A program made the translations under genes and the position numbers. A DNA stretch of 64,000 bases. It comes from Setomelanomma holmii. Taxonomy: Eukaryota > Ascomycota > Dothideomycetes > Pleosporales > Phaeosphaeriaceae. Location of the stretch: positions 892,668 to 956,667 of the forward strand of contig ML978154.1 in NCBI GenBank assembly GCA_010015745.1. The letters are read 5' to 3'. The notes under the pieces were generated by a model. It searched no databases, was not told the origin of the DNA, and worked only from the letters and a program-made list of their open reading frames with translations. The stretch's first letter is position 1; each line of letters begins with the position of its first letter. Shown here in pieces: positions 19,857-31,839 of this stretch.

Positions 19857-22638
19857 TCACTTGCCGAAGCCCATATTTTGGATCGCAGCGACAAGACCGG
19901 GATCATAGGCAGCAGCCCCAGCGCTGTACGAAACACCAGAGGTAGCATTGTTTCCGTTGCCGCCGGACGCACCAGAACCGGACGCGATGCCTGCACTAGA
20001 GCCGTATGATGAGTTGCCGTAGGTGGTCGGGGCATAGAGGCTGCTGGATGGACCAGCCGCGCTATGGTTGGATTGAACGCCAGCGTATGGGTTGTTGGCC
20101 GAGTAAGCGCTGCGATAAGCTGGACCGCTGGCAGAAGCACCATAGGCGGGCGAAGCACCGTACGTGGTAGGCGGATAGTACGCGCCATAGTTCATGGGGC
20201 TACCACTCGCAGTCGCGTTGGGGTAGCCTGCGCCTTGCATGGAGAAGTTGCTGCCATACATCTGGGCATTGACCTGTTGGTTCTGAGCCCAGGGTGCCAT
20301 GTTGTAGGCTGACTGAGGGTAGTTCGGGATCTGGTAAGAGAAGGCATTGTATCCGTCATCGTAATTAGCCTGTTGACCCTGCTGGCGACCACGACCTGAA
20401 GCATGTTAGATTTTGTCAGAAGATGGAAGGATGCGACATACCATATTGGTCATTGCCACGGTGCTGATTGTTGCCAAAGCCAGGTCCGACAGTGAGGGGA
20501 GCATGCGAGGTGTTCGAGTGAAGGATCGCACCAGGTCCGATAGCTGAAGGAGGCTGGACCTGCATGAAGCCGGCAGGGTTGATGACGGAGGCGGGATTGA
20601 CGGCTGACATCCAGATGCGAACTTTGTACTGCTTGAACAGGTCGGTGACCAACTCGTTGAAGTTGACGTACTGCTCAGCATAGTAGTAGTACGTGAGCTT
20701 GTGGTAATCGCTGAATCTTGTCAGTGGCACCATCAATGTAGGATATGGGGAAGCTTACGCTTGATACTCGGCATCCAGAATCTCCATCGGCAGCTTGTGA
20801 TCAGCTGCCTTCTGAGCGCCGAGACGCTTGGCCTTAGCCTCAGAGCCCTCCTTGTCGCGTAGTCCCATGATCTCATGCTGCTGCGCGAGACGCTTGATCA
20901 TCTTCGGCTTGGTATCCTGAGCAGTGGTAGTGCCCATGCCAGTGGTCTGAGGACGAGCCATGGCATTCGGGAAGCCGTTGGCACGAGCCAGGCATCCAAG
21001 CATGCCAGAGTCGTTGGAGGTACCAGCCAGGGAATACTGCGAGAACATGACGAGCCAACGGAAATGCTCTTGATTCGCCTCAGCTTTGTACTTGTTCGCG
21101 TCTTCCAGGCTAACATCCGCGTGGGTAACCTGACCGAGATCACTGCCGCGATCACCATCGACAATGACGAGATCGCCACGGCGAACCTCCAAACCAGTGT
21201 TGTCGTAGAGATAGTATATGTCCGCGCGGGAGCACTTGAAGGTGACAACGAAGAGGCGGCGACCCTGTCGACCAAAGACTGGTGGAACAGCGTAGGGATT
21301 GCCTGCAGACATAGCTGGGTTGGGCACGACGGGATCTGGGTGAGCCGCGGAGATGGCTGAAGCGTTAATCGCCCGGGAGGCAGGACCGTAACCGGCGAAG
21401 TACGCAGAGGCATCGAACGCCTCTTCGGGTGAACGAGAGCCTTGGCGAGGCGAGGGATCTTGAGGCACATCTTCCTCCTCTTCTTGCGTGTTGGCAAGCG
21501 TTGGCTGAGCAAGGCCGGTGTTATAGCTGCTACCGTAATGGGCGAAGGAATGGCGACGGCCGAGGGCGTCAGCGCCTAGCGTCGGGATGTTGTCAGTTGC
21601 CCAGTGCTGTTGCTTCTTCGGGCTGTCGACAATCTCAACCTCATGGTCGCGAGGATAGACTGAGACGTGCTCACTGAATCGACGCATGAGCGCCAAGCTG
21701 GGATGGTTCATGTTCGACTGCTCCGTGTCATCAATTTCCTCGATAGCGTAGTCGGTTGGCCCGTGAGGCATGTGTCGAAGACCGGCAGTGGTCTTGCGGC
21801 GATGAGGTGGGTGCGGCTGCACTGGCGAACCGGTAGAGGTAGCGCGGTTACGAGCTCGAGCGTTCTCGACAGCGGCTTGCTTGAGCAAGGCTTGCTTCTG
21901 TTCGCGCTCCCAATAGCCTGCAGGCAGACGGACACCGTGCTCAGAGCCGTTAGAGGACTCGATCTCGTCAGCGTCGTCCTCACGCAGCTGCGATAGACCA
22001 GCACTGACACCGGACTCGCCAAGAAGACTAGGCTTGGAGGGTCGATGGCGAAGACCAGAGCGGAGATGTGCTGAAAACTTGCCGACCGGGCTGTTCTCGA
22101 TATCACCTTGTCCTATACTATAGGACTGTGAACGGACAGCCTTGCGGATGGGCAACTGCTGGTTGAGTAGAAAGCCAATGCCGTTGTCGTTGTCGATAGT
22201 GGTGGGCGAGGGCAATGCTTTGTCACCTGGAGCGAACGGCGACGTTGGCGAGGGAACGAACTCTCTGAGACGACTTCCGGACTGATTGGTAGAGAAGCTG
22301 TTCGTTGAGCTCCAGGAAAACGCAGACACACCTGAGCGAGAGTGCTGATGTTGTGGCAATTCAAGGGAAGGTGTTGTGGGATGGGGCTCTGCGAATGACG
22401 TGGATGGGAGGGAGTTCTTGCGGTTGGGCTGGATGTCATGCAACCAACTGGAGGACAGACGTCGGGTGCCGGAGTAGCTACCAGGCGCGGCACGAATGGG
22501 CGGGCGCACGTGCTCCCTGTCCTCATCGCTTGACGCCAAGACGTCGCTATCGGGAGTGGGCCGACGTAGCTGCAGCTTCGATTTGTCGAGGGTGGGTCCC
22601 CCGACAGTCAAGTTGCCCTTGTACGTGGAAGTACTCAT
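19857..22638 (-). CDS. PSP1 C-terminal domain protein, 895 aa, three exons
   Basis: Exons 22638-20759, 20710-20442 and 20395-19857 join in frame to 895 residues (donors GTAAGC and GTATGT; acceptors TTCAG and CTTCAG). I use the ATG at 22638; a longer frame would need a TTG start. Residues 1 to about 450 are Ser/Pro/Gln-rich and disordered. The PSP1 region follows: a beta-rich part (RLFVVTFKCSRADIYYL, then GDLVIVDGDRGSDLG) and the helical core reading through the first splice (EILDAEYQ, then DYHKLTYYY, FNELVTDLFKQYKVRIWM). The last 180 residues are Gly/Ala/Ser/Tyr-rich. Yeast Psp1 is a dosage suppressor of DNA polymerase alpha mutants and the domain is linked to RNA granules; the exact role here is not defined. 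Confidence 0.9.
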
Positions 22639-25600
22639 CTTGAGATTTGTAGACAATCTGACGTCACACGTGATTAGCTGTGTTCACCAATCGACGATGA
22701 CGGAGAATTGCTCACCTTGGCTCTAGACAAGTCGAAGTGTATGAACTGGCAGTGGAGTGGGCTCACAGTGTCTGCACAATAGTAGTGTACGTGGTACACA
22801 ACAAGAATATGTAGAATGCTGGAGGATGCTTGGTACGGGTAGACCTGGTGTCTTTTAAATGCCTTCACCTATGGACGCCCAACGCGCCAACTGTTAGCGC
22901 GGACCCTTACACAAAATCCCAATGTCTGCGGGGTAAGACAAGTGAGAGAGATGTTAGGTAGAGTCAGCCTGTTATGCACGACCGCTGAAAGGCATGACGT
23001 GCACACGATGAGGCATGCCAGATGCTCAGCCTATGAGAAGAAGGGAAGAAGGTACAACATACGGTTCTACGGATCTATCCGAGCTGTACAATCAGCCGTG
23101 CTTGAAATTGTTGATATGTGGTGGAGATGCAGTCGAGTGTTGGCAGTCCAGGCACTGGTCGATGCTTTGATGACCTGACAATCGACTCGTTCGCCGCCTC
23201 AGCTGTGAAGTGCTGCTTGATTCTATTGGGTATGTAAGTCAATCACTCGATTCTAGATTGCCACGACGACACTCTAGCCTAAAGCTTGTAATGTTGGTCG
23301 TAGCGTTGATTGAGGTGGGGCAGGCCTGGGGTTGGCTGGGGATGCTTTGAAGGAGGACACACGATGCAGCTTGAAGCGTAAACATGACAAATGCTGCTCG
23401 TGAAGAATCGAAATTGTGGTAAACAATTGACTCACTTGATATCGCAGCTGTTCGCCTAGGATCCGCAATGAGTGCCCAGGCCCGCCTGTGTCGGATGCTG
23501 GGAAACGACAGTCCAGTGCCAGCACGTATGAGGCCGTACTCTGGCGGAGTTGGGGACACGATGCGGCAGTCAGAGACGTGGTGAACTGAGTCTTAAAGAA
23601 GCAAGAACCTCTTGGCTGGCTGCGGTAATAGCTTCACCTGGCCTGTGTTGCCACCAACCTCAGGGGCACGTCGAGCTCGAGCAGGACTCCACAGTGCTGG
23701 CCGTAGGAAAGAGCTGGCGGCAATGGTGAGAAGGCAAAGAATGGAGAGAGAACTTTGGTGCGGTAGTGTGGATGGTGGTGGAGGAGGGAGAGAGGAAAGC
23801 GTCGCACGACGCGGGGCTTATGGAGTGAGCGAGGGGCTTGCGAAGCTGGTCAGGTGGCTCGACTGCCACCTTGAAGTTGTAAGGTGGGTCTTCGTGGAGT
23901 CGTGGAAGGCAGGAACGGTCTGCTAGGAGCGGTCTAGGAATTACTGTCGAGCACGAACTCTCTTAGCCAAACGAACATGCAATTTTGTCCATGTGAACAG
24001 AAGAAAGAAGAGGAATAGCAATTGCATCGCTCTGGAAGGCGTGTGTAGCAGAAGATGCGTAGCCTGTCGTAGCCTCTCGTGATGATGCTCATCGTCTTTG
24101 TGGTGGTGCCCATTCTTTTCCTCATACACCCGCACTCGAACGACACCAACCCCTCCACCATGTACTTTTCGCGCGCGAGTAGCCATGAGCGAGCTGATTT
24201 ACGCGCAGAACTACTCTCGCGCCTGTCTGTGTATGTGCACGCAGCTTGTTCGCGATAGCCATGGGCTCCTGACGGTGGAAATGGCCAACCTCTCGCCCCG
24301 CAACGCCTCCTACAGCATCGTCCTGACTATGCCCCTGGGCACCAAAACCATCGCGAACAAAATGGAGACTCTCCCACGAAGGGTACGAAGGCAGCAACAC
24401 AGAAAGTCAAGGAGATTGAGTAGGCTTACCTTAAGATAGGATCCTCTAGCGAATGCAAATGACGACGGCGCGCGGGTATCAACACGAACACCTTCTATCA
24501 GAACGAGGACGAACAAGTGTATATCCTGTCAGCTACCGTTAGCTACAAGTGCGTCTATGGTGCGTCGACTCGGCGGCACCACGATTGCTATGAGCGCGCA
24601 GACAGCGGAGAGCGCAACGCGACACAGGGACGCCGAGGGGCACAGTAAAATTGACGAGAACAACATACCAGGCAAGTCTATCCCACAAAGATACGCGTAC
24701 CGTCTAAGGCGAAATCGATTCGAAAAATGGCTACCCGCACAGTCAGCAACGCGCACTACGATCCGATGCCGCCATAGCCCAGCGGCTTTGTCAAGCGCAT
24801 ACCTCAAACGCAAACAACGCACCAAGCTCTTGATCCAGTCTATCCCTAGTCTTGCGCGCAAAGAAGTCTGGAAATAAAGAGCGTGCTCTATGGCATCAGT
24901 CGTCGCATGGAGGAACACAAGCCTACGTTGGACAAGGAAGCTCCCAAGATGACAGAATGTGGGGAAATGCCACGCTCTGAAGTCAAGGCTGACCGTCGGT
25001 CGAGAACAATGTTCGGGGCGGATGGACACGCGACGCTAGAGCGAACACATTGTCTCTCTGTATCCCGAAAGACAGAGGAAGAAAATGCAAGCAGGAACGA
25101 CGATCGCGGACGAGGCCAGAACGACAGCTGTGGAGTCCGGCTTGGCGCTTCTTCGAAACGTTGTTAGAACAACTTCGCGGCAGACACTCTGCAGCTCTGC
25201 GCTCGCGTGTCGTCAGATCAGGAGAGGCGCCAACAGGTTGCGCGACCGGCAGAAGGCGACCAAAAGGCAATCGATGATTGGCTGCCGTCTGGTAGGATGT
25301 ATGGCGTGCGGAGGATCGAAGACAGACGGAAACCAGAACACGCAGATGTCCAACGCCTTTGAGGCTTCGATGGCTCGCACGGCTGCCCAGGGTTCAGGGG
25401 CTGTCGAAATGCGGAGACGGCCAGACCTACTGTGGCTAGGCCTACATGCTTCAGGCGAACAGCTGCAAAGGCGCTTGGGGGTAGCGAAGACCGCGGGACG
25501 AAGATCGGTGAACATCGAACCAGCGATCCTGTCCAGACGTCTCGTAACACCCTTCAAAGCGATTTCCTCATCGACTTCATCATTGTTCATCCCCAGGCGC

Positions 25601-28453
25601 TATGTTCAGCTGACGACCACTGATGCAGGTTACGCCAATCTCTTGCTTCAGGGTTCTTTGATGTTGGCCCCTCTTTTCTTCTCGGCACAGTCCGTCGGGG
25701 AACATCCCTTCTTTCTCAGGAGGACGCCATGCTTGCTGCACGCCATCCTTCTTTGCTTCAAGCCCCTCTTTGAAAACCCCGCTCGAATCATATTTCAACA
25801 AATGAACAGACGTCGCATCGGATGTCACGAGAGAACATCCATCTCTTTCGGCTTGGACTGATCAATCGGGATCACGCGCTCCATAGCGTACATCGCACAT
25901 AACACCAGTCTTCTCGCCACTCGATGCTGCAGTTCTTCCGGCCGATACGATGACGCTGTGGGCAGAACTGTGCCGCGTCTGAAGCTTCTCCCGTTCTGTT
26001 GGGAACTGCCATTATTGGAACAGAAGGGTTCGACATGCGATGCACCCCTGAAGCTAGCTCTTCATGTTGAGCTTTAGGAGTAGTTCGCGTACGGTCCCAA
26101 ATGGCTGCAGGATTGCTCCAATGCACGTTGTTGGTGATCAGCACATGAGCACGACATGCAGAGGGAAGCGATTTCGTTCTGGGTTCAGCATGGTCTATTG
26201 GCATGCCGTGGATGCTAGGGAAGCCCGTCCACCCCGCATTTTGCCTACAGAGCATTAACTTTAATTTGAACAGCCAAGCTTTCGGGTGCTTCCAGCTAGC
26301 GATTGCTGCCGCTCGGGTGGCTGTCGCCGATGCACTCGGTCTTCCAAAATCGGCTGGTTGCACCATCGAACTTCATGCAAACCGCGAGGTTGTACGTTGA
26401 GTGCTCGTCGCCGGACCGGTGAGACGCTTCGGTGAAAAGTTCACAGTCCGTTGTGCCTCCCGATTGTCAACAACTTGGCTTCCTAAGATCTTCTCCCGGC
26501 CCGAAGTCTTGCCCCTCAGACCTGTCAGACTAACCCAGTACACACAAACTGGGCTATGTTGCTCCTGGTCTAGATACTGGGACGCGTCTTGTGTATTCGG
26601 CCAGAGTCGTGTGCTGGGGCGTTCGCGCGAGTCCAGATGTCGAGGCCTCAAAAGGCTCAAAGCTCCTATCGAGTCGATGTCTCTTTTCCTGTCCAGTCAT
26701 ATCTCTCTACCGTATTGCTGCTGTTATGCCCCGCTGCCTGTCTCATTTGTTCATGTCCCGAGGGATTGTGTAGTTGTCGTCGCCGAGTAGCTCCGTGGCG
26801 GTGCGAGCATCGAGGAGTAATGATGGGACGTGCTGCATTACGAATTCAGTCCGTCGTAAGCCTTGTCGAAGCGGATCGTAATTTTTCCAACTATCCTTAG
26901 TATCGCGCAAAAAGTTGGAATTAAGAAGCTGCTGCGGTGTTTGGAACCCCGCTCGAGTATCCGCGCATCTGGGGTCGTGATGGCGCATCCTCCGCCAAGG
27001 TTGAGGACAGCTTCAAGCGATGGAGAGCAGCGAGAAGCTCGAGAACTTGTTGTCATGCTCCGGTGTGGTGGTTGTGGCAAGGTGCGGTCGTGGGTGGTCC
27101 TTGCGGAAAGGGTGCCGGAGAAGCTGGTCGAGCTCGAGGCAACACCATACCGCCGCACGTCGCGCGAGCCTGCCCCCGAGCATCAAAACAACAACCACCA
27201 AGGCAAGAAGAGTCTTTCAGGGGTAATGCAAGGCCTGAAGTATCTGCCTTTACCTCAGCTCGAGGTGATGCAGGGGCAAATTTGGAAGTGGTCCGCCGGC
27301 TAATGCAAGAGCTACAGGTGATGTAAGACCATCATAATTCGATGCATCGCTCTCACCTGTGGGTGCTTGCAGTCATCTCTGACCTTCACGTCGCCAGCAA
27401 TAGCCACTGTGGAGGCAACAAGGTTCACTTGTGTCTCCTGAATGCACTGAGCAGACCCCGCTTTCATGCATACGGACCGCTGCCTGTTTGTATGGCGTTG
27501 CGGAAGACTCGAAGGACTCCTCGCAAGCTCTACTTCGAATTTCCCACCATTTCAGGCCCTTCTCGCTCCTCAGCTCTCCCAGGAAGTCGCCCAGCAAGCT
27601 CCGAGTCTCTGCAGAGCGCTACAGCTACTCATACCATCATCACAGCCACATCGGGGGAATCATGGCCATTCGGGATTGGTATTCGCGCTGAACTCGCACA
27701 TTACACACATACTGGCTCGCCCAGCTGCCCTGACAACACCCAGTCCGCGCGCTACCCCACCTCCTTTCAGTCGCCCCAACACCGCCAACAACAGCTTGAG
27801 GAAAGCCGCTATAGCTGCGTCGGGGATCATGATCTGCTCATGAGGACATTCAGGATCGCATTTTTTTGACTTTTGACGCATACAGACTCGCTCTGACTTT
27901 AGCACCCGCGAGCCCATCTGCTCTGCCCACAGCAGCAACCTCGTTTGCCAAACCACCGCAATGCCCCAGATACTCGGCGCGACCATGACGCTCGACCCGC
28001 GCAGCAGACCAAACCTGAAGCCTTCGCATAGCCCCGCCGAAATCACAAACTATAGACCGACCTCCACACACCTTCTCGAGGCCTCTACAATGGTACCAGA
28101 AGGTGTGCCGCATTGCGGAAAACGTCGAAGATCAATCCGCTCATGGCACCCTCTCGCTCCGGCGATTATGGGCCGCCTGAGCGATCCGCCTTTAAAAGTC
28201 GCCTACACTGAGATTCATGTGTTTGCAATACAGATACGGGCTGAACATCTCCATTAGGAGGAGATCTCCCCTGCCAGGATCTTGTCTTGTGGCGGAATAT
28301 AGTCGTCTAGATCCAGTCCTTTCTCTGCGAGTCTGCTTCCAACACTTCTTCCTTTCATTCACAGTATTCAAGTATAATTATCTTTCTCAAAACATACGCT
28401 GTCCATGTCAGCCATATATCGAGCGAGACGGTCAATCATCCAGCCCGACTGTA
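22639..28453. other. 5.8-kb gene-poor stretch
   Basis: No gene family is recognisable on either strand. The longest open frame is 25085-25861 (258 codons, plus strand), which is low-complexity and resembles translated noncoding DNA. A short plus-strand frame with coding-like codon use starts at 24185. No transposase, reverse transcriptase, terminal repeat or tandem array was seen. The first few hundred bases should be the promoter and leader of the PSP1-domain gene. Base composition looks ordinary by eye, without strong AT-rich decay. Confidence 0.45.
24185..24439 (+). CDS. Possible small protein, 84 aa
   Basis: An ATG-started frame of 84 codons with third positions mostly G or C in its first 60 codons, which is more gene-like than the surroundings. 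No domain, signal peptide or membrane segment is evident, and the last 20 residues are Arg-rich as in chance translation. A donor-like GTACGA near 24388 could end an exon. I list it only as a candidate. Confidence 0.2.
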   Translation: MSELIYAQNYSRACLCMCTQLVRDSHGLLTVEMANLSPRNASYSIVLTMPLGTKTIANKMETLPRRVRRQQHRKSRRLSRLTLR

Positions 28454-29110
28454 TTAAGTCCTTCGATACGCTCGTTTCATCTCTCCGAACACACTTGCTG
28501 GCTGCAGACGAATATTCCAAGCACCTCGATGTAGCTTCGGAACCATACCTGACTTGCTCCGAGAAGGAACATTCTCCAGCAGCAAGCGACCACTGAAGAC
28601 ATCGAATATTTGCTCGACGAGACGCTTGATAGTTCTCCAGGGATTTTCGAAATTCACCAGGCATAGTATCCATGGACAGATTGTCCAATTCGTCAATCCA
28701 GCTCGCCAGCCTCGGGACGATATACTCTTTACATGCCGATGCACCGACGTGTCTTTCCCTCTCTGATACCAGGCGTGCTCGAAAGTCCACAATTTTCCGA
28801 TGTCTTGACCGCGCATATGATGGTAAGTGATGGCTGGATAACACCAAGGTCTCCTCTCGATTTTTGAGACGTTGTAGTCGAGTCCCCAGACTGGAGCACC
28901 CTGGAAGTGAGGAACTGCCCAAGACAGATCCACACCAACGTCCTTGAGCGCTTTCCCGAGCACCATGTCGCCTGCTCAATCGTCCACAGTATACTTGTCG
29001 TAGTCCATGAAATTGTCTTTCCAATGCTCGGTGACCTTTCAGATTGTAGCGGCTAACAGCACGAAACCAGATCTACCATGAGCAAATAGCACCTCGCAGA
29101 TATATATATG
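28454..29110 (-). pseudogene. Truncated GT31/DUF604-like glycosyltransferase pseudogene
   Basis: Minus-strand remnant of a fungal galactosyltransferase-like protein. From 29.1 kb downward one frame reads FAHGRSGFVLL, then KVTEHWKDNF, GDMVLGKALKDVGVDLSW, PHFQGAP and PWCYPAITYHHMRGQDIGKLW. These are the hallmark blocks of the DUF604/GT31-type family: the glycine-rich acceptor loop, the GD-V-LG motif and the WC-P-ITxHHM motif. The frame is interrupted by TGA at 29039-29041 and again by TGA at 28976-28978. The first half of the enzyme (nucleotide-binding part) is absent; family likeness stops near 29.1 kb, where a different plus-strand fragment begins. It is therefore nonfunctional as glycosyltransferase. 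An intact 171-codon frame (28966-28454) remains downstream of both stops, but it lacks the fold's core. Confidence 0.75.
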
Positions 29111-29161
29111 CTTCCCCATGCTCGAGTACGCAAGCATTATCTACGTCAAACCCAGCAACGG

Positions 29162-29500
29162 GGTTCATCTACTTGAAACAACACCCCAGCTTCACCACAA
29201 GGTTTTCAGAAAAGCGCCATCATCGGATTTAGTGTTGGTCTCTGCATCGCTTTCATCATCATCGCTACGGGTCTCATCTTTATGTGCTACAGGCGGCACC
29301 AGCGAAAGCGAGGAGCACCAAAATACCCATCACCGAAGGCAGGTAGTATATCTGACTATGCGCCTGAGCTGGCTGTATCCGTTATACATGAGATCGAGTC
29401 AAGTCCAACAGAAATAGAAGCCGGGAAAGTAGTTGTCGAATTGCCAGGAGGATCAGAACAGGTGACGACAGGGGAGGAAAAGGTGGAACTGATATCGTAG
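29162..29500 (+). pseudogene. Headless single-pass membrane-protein fragment
   Basis: A plus-strand frame contains a short Thr/Asn/Pro stalk (NNTPASPQGFQKS), one membrane segment (AIIGFSVGLCIAFIIIATGLIFM), a basic stop-transfer CYRRHQRKRG and an acidic cytoplasmic tail ending at the TAG at 29498. The frame is closed by TGA at 29174-29176 just before the stalk, and no ectodomain is found upstream, where the glycosyltransferase remnant lies on the other strand. The layout matches fungal surface proteins with a Ser/Thr stalk, one membrane helix and a short tail. It resembles the two related genes to the right in plan but lacks their PRxEDLDEL end. A true upstream exon cannot be excluded. Confidence 0.5.
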
Positions 29501-29878
29501 CCATTGAAGCGTGCTGTTATAGCAACTATTCGAAAGCTGAACGTTATCAACAACAAACGATTCGCCAAAAGTCCAACATCTGTAATTACGAGGGAAGCTG
29601 GGACATCGTCTCAATTGCCGAAGATTGCCTATGTCGTGCATCAAGCACGACCTTCGCATTTCGGAAAGACTCCATAACAGAGGGTGACTATAGCCACGCT
29701 ACTAGATCCTATCAAATGTCAATATCAAACCCATCGAAACGAAGAGTCATACGGCGCGGTCAAGCCAAGAGGCATCCAAGCCTACGGCAGAGCAATCTCC
29801 TCCGCATCGATCCCACCTTGCCGTCCATCTACTTTCCCTGCCCCATCTCACGCTTTCCCAGCACCTCGCAGGCCCAAA
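29501..29878. other. Short intergenic stretch, nothing recognised
   Basis: Between the membrane-protein fragment and the next pseudogene. It presumably holds the promoter of the latter. No element was identified. Confidence 0.3.
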
Positions 29879-30813
29879 ATGCGGCCCGCTCTCCTACAAT
29901 GCCTCATCGCTGCATACCACTTCACCCCGCATGTACAAGCCCAAGATAACATGTACAGCACCATTCCCGCCGACTCGGAACGCGGCCACTTCCTTTTCCC
30001 CAGAGCATAACCCCATGACGCTCCGCGAAGGCGCAGTCGTAAACATCTCATGGTCCACTTCGTTTGAGAGGGTCAATTTGTTCTCGCACCACCGCTATGA
30101 GCCGGCGACGTGGGTCGTAAATGGTACGCCAACGCCTTCTGCAGCCCTCAGCAATGTACTGAAACTGACGCCAACAGACCGGACGTCGGACGAATCTTGG
30201 TATGCGTGGACCGTTACGAGTCGAAATGCCACGCATCTCGACGAACCGTTTGTTATCCGCGCTATTGTTGCGGGTCAGGTCAGGGGCGAGCCGATTGTTG
30301 ACGATTTCTGGACGGTGATGTTCGGGATAGCGAAGACGGGGCCGGATGTATTTCAGCCTAGCGTTACGACGAGCAGTGCCTCGACTGTGTCTCCTGGAAC
30401 TCCGACTACATCTTCCGGTTTCTCAAGATACGAGTTCCGAAGCCCCACGCGATCCTCCAACATCGCATGAGCGGCTCTCGACTGCAGCGATAGCAGGCCT
30501 AGTAGTCGGAGTGGCTGTAGGCGTCATACTCATCGCAGCGACGATTCTGGGTGTCTGCCTGCGAAGATGAACCAAGGATATCATCTTGAAGAAGTCAAGA
30601 GGCGGTGCGAATGGCTCTTTGCCCAGCATGGATGAGCTGAAAGTTGTACAGGCTGAGACCAACGGGGACACAAACAGTACAGATCCTAAAAGTAACGGTG
30701 GCGCAACCGTATCGAAGCTAGGAGGTCAGGCAGTGCTGGCGAAACTTGCGGCTCCAAAGGGCAAGCCTCGTGTGGAGGATCTGGATGAATTGATGACTCA
30801 GGGTTGGAATTGA
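29879..30813 (+). pseudogene. Frameshifted paralogue of a single-pass surface-protein family (PRxEDLDEL tail)
   Basis: The ATG at 29879 opens a signal peptide (MRPALLQCLIAAYHF, ending VQA), then reaches FLFPR and a TAA at 30008. One base later, in another frame, the ectodomain continues (NPMTLREGAVVNISW) up to 30470. A second shift near 30.4 kb moves to the frame with the membrane helix (AAIAGLVVGVAVGVILIAAT), which is then cut by TGA at 30568-30570. The cytoplasmic tail resumes and ends in KPRVEDLDEL before the stop at 30811. Comparison with the gene at 33.8-33.0 kb shows FxFPR, PMT-x2-EG, a Ser/Thr stalk, one helix and PRxEDLDEL in the same order. So this copy carries at least two frameshifts and one nonsense codon. 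Introns do not explain the shifts, since no usable donor or acceptor lies at those points. Confidence 0.7.
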
Positions 30814-31225
30814 GTACTATCCAGACCTGTGTGCGCTGCATGCGTTAGGGATAGGAGGAGCGAAAACGAGAATATCTAAATGATTTAACATCATGTGACA
30901 GCCAATGTCTTATTAGATTGCGAGGTCAGGCAGTACTTTCAAATGTAGTATTAGTGGTAGCTATGATAATATCGCATGCGCTAGAAATCATCGCTCAACG
31001 CCGTCGTTACTGGTATACCCATATCCAATTCCATCAAGCCCGCATCAAGCACAGCCGAGGTATCATCAACATCATACGAATATTCGTTTTCCAGATGGTT
31101 ACACACTCAAACCACCAAGGCACCCTGTTCCGTTGCGCATTCGTCATTCCGCGCGCATCCGGTCACGCGTCGCCGCATTCGGTTCGAGTGTTCCAACTCG
31201 AGTCCGAGTACACATTGCAGGTATC
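30814..31225. other. Convergent 3' intergenic region
   Basis: About 410 bases between the stop codons of the pseudogene (plus) and the MARVEL gene (minus). A 13-bp motif from the pseudogene tail (GAGGTCAGGCAGT, about 30721) recurs at about 30924, possibly a small local duplication. No gene seen. Confidence 0.35.
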
Positions 31226-31839
31226 CTAGACCTGGCTCATCGAGGGACCGCCGCGACGGATGCCGCCGCGGAGGTTGGCGCCGCTGCCACGGCCGTTCAT
31301 AAAGTTGATGGCGAGGGTAGCGACGAAGGCGGCCCAGCCGAACCAGAGGAAGGCAGTGGTGGCTTGTGCCTGGCGGCAGTTCTGCTCAGTGTTGGGCGAG
31401 CTGTTGCAAACGCTGTTGGAAGTGGTGTATGCCTGGATCGTATTAGCCTTGATTGTAACTGAAATCAAATGTGGTGTGACGTACCCTGTTCGAGCAGCTA
31501 TGCGCTCCGAGGTAGGCGGCAAGCGCAACAGCGGCGCAGAAACCGAACAGCACGCTCAATCCGTCCATGACAATGTCGACGACTGGAATGCTAAACTTCT
31601 CGACGAATGACGTCGGTAGGAAGTAGAGCAGCGTCAACAGCCACCACACACCAACGAAGAGGGAGTAGTTGACGATAGAGTGTGTGCCATGTGTTGCGCG
31701 ATCAATGTTGTTGGCCATGAAGGCTGTGACAAGGATGGCGCAAATGAGCTAAACATTGTTAGTGAAGCTCGTCAAAAGCCGAGGTTTTCTTGCTTACCTG
31801 CCAGGCACGGAGGCCCATGGAGAGTGCGCGCGACACCAT
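31226..31839 (-). CDS. NCE102: Nce102-type MARVEL-domain membrane protein, 170 aa, three exons
   Basis: Exons 31839-31798, 31748-31485 and 31432-31226 join in frame to 170 residues (donors GTAAGC and GTACGT; acceptor TTTAG with a CTAAC branch point; acceptor CCAG). Four hydrophobic segments are visible: AWQLICAILVTAFMA, IVNYSLFVGVWWLLTLLYF, VVDIVMDGLSVLFGFCAAVALAAYL and TAFLWFGWAAFVATLAI. The loop AHSCSN and the CRQAQATTAFL motif are diagnostic of the yeast Nce102/Fhn1 family. Nce102 is a plasma-membrane protein of eisosome/MCC domains that senses sphingolipids and was first found through non-classical protein export. Length and topology fit the family (yeast about 173 residues). The tail is Gly/Arg-rich. 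The gene appears intact although pseudogenes flank it. Confidence 0.9.

Noticed and set aside
25085..25861. 258-codon plus-strand open frame in the gene-poor stretch
   Set aside because: Low-complexity, Arg/Ser-rich composition, no domain, competing frames on the other strand and no splice or promoter context; reads like chance translation.
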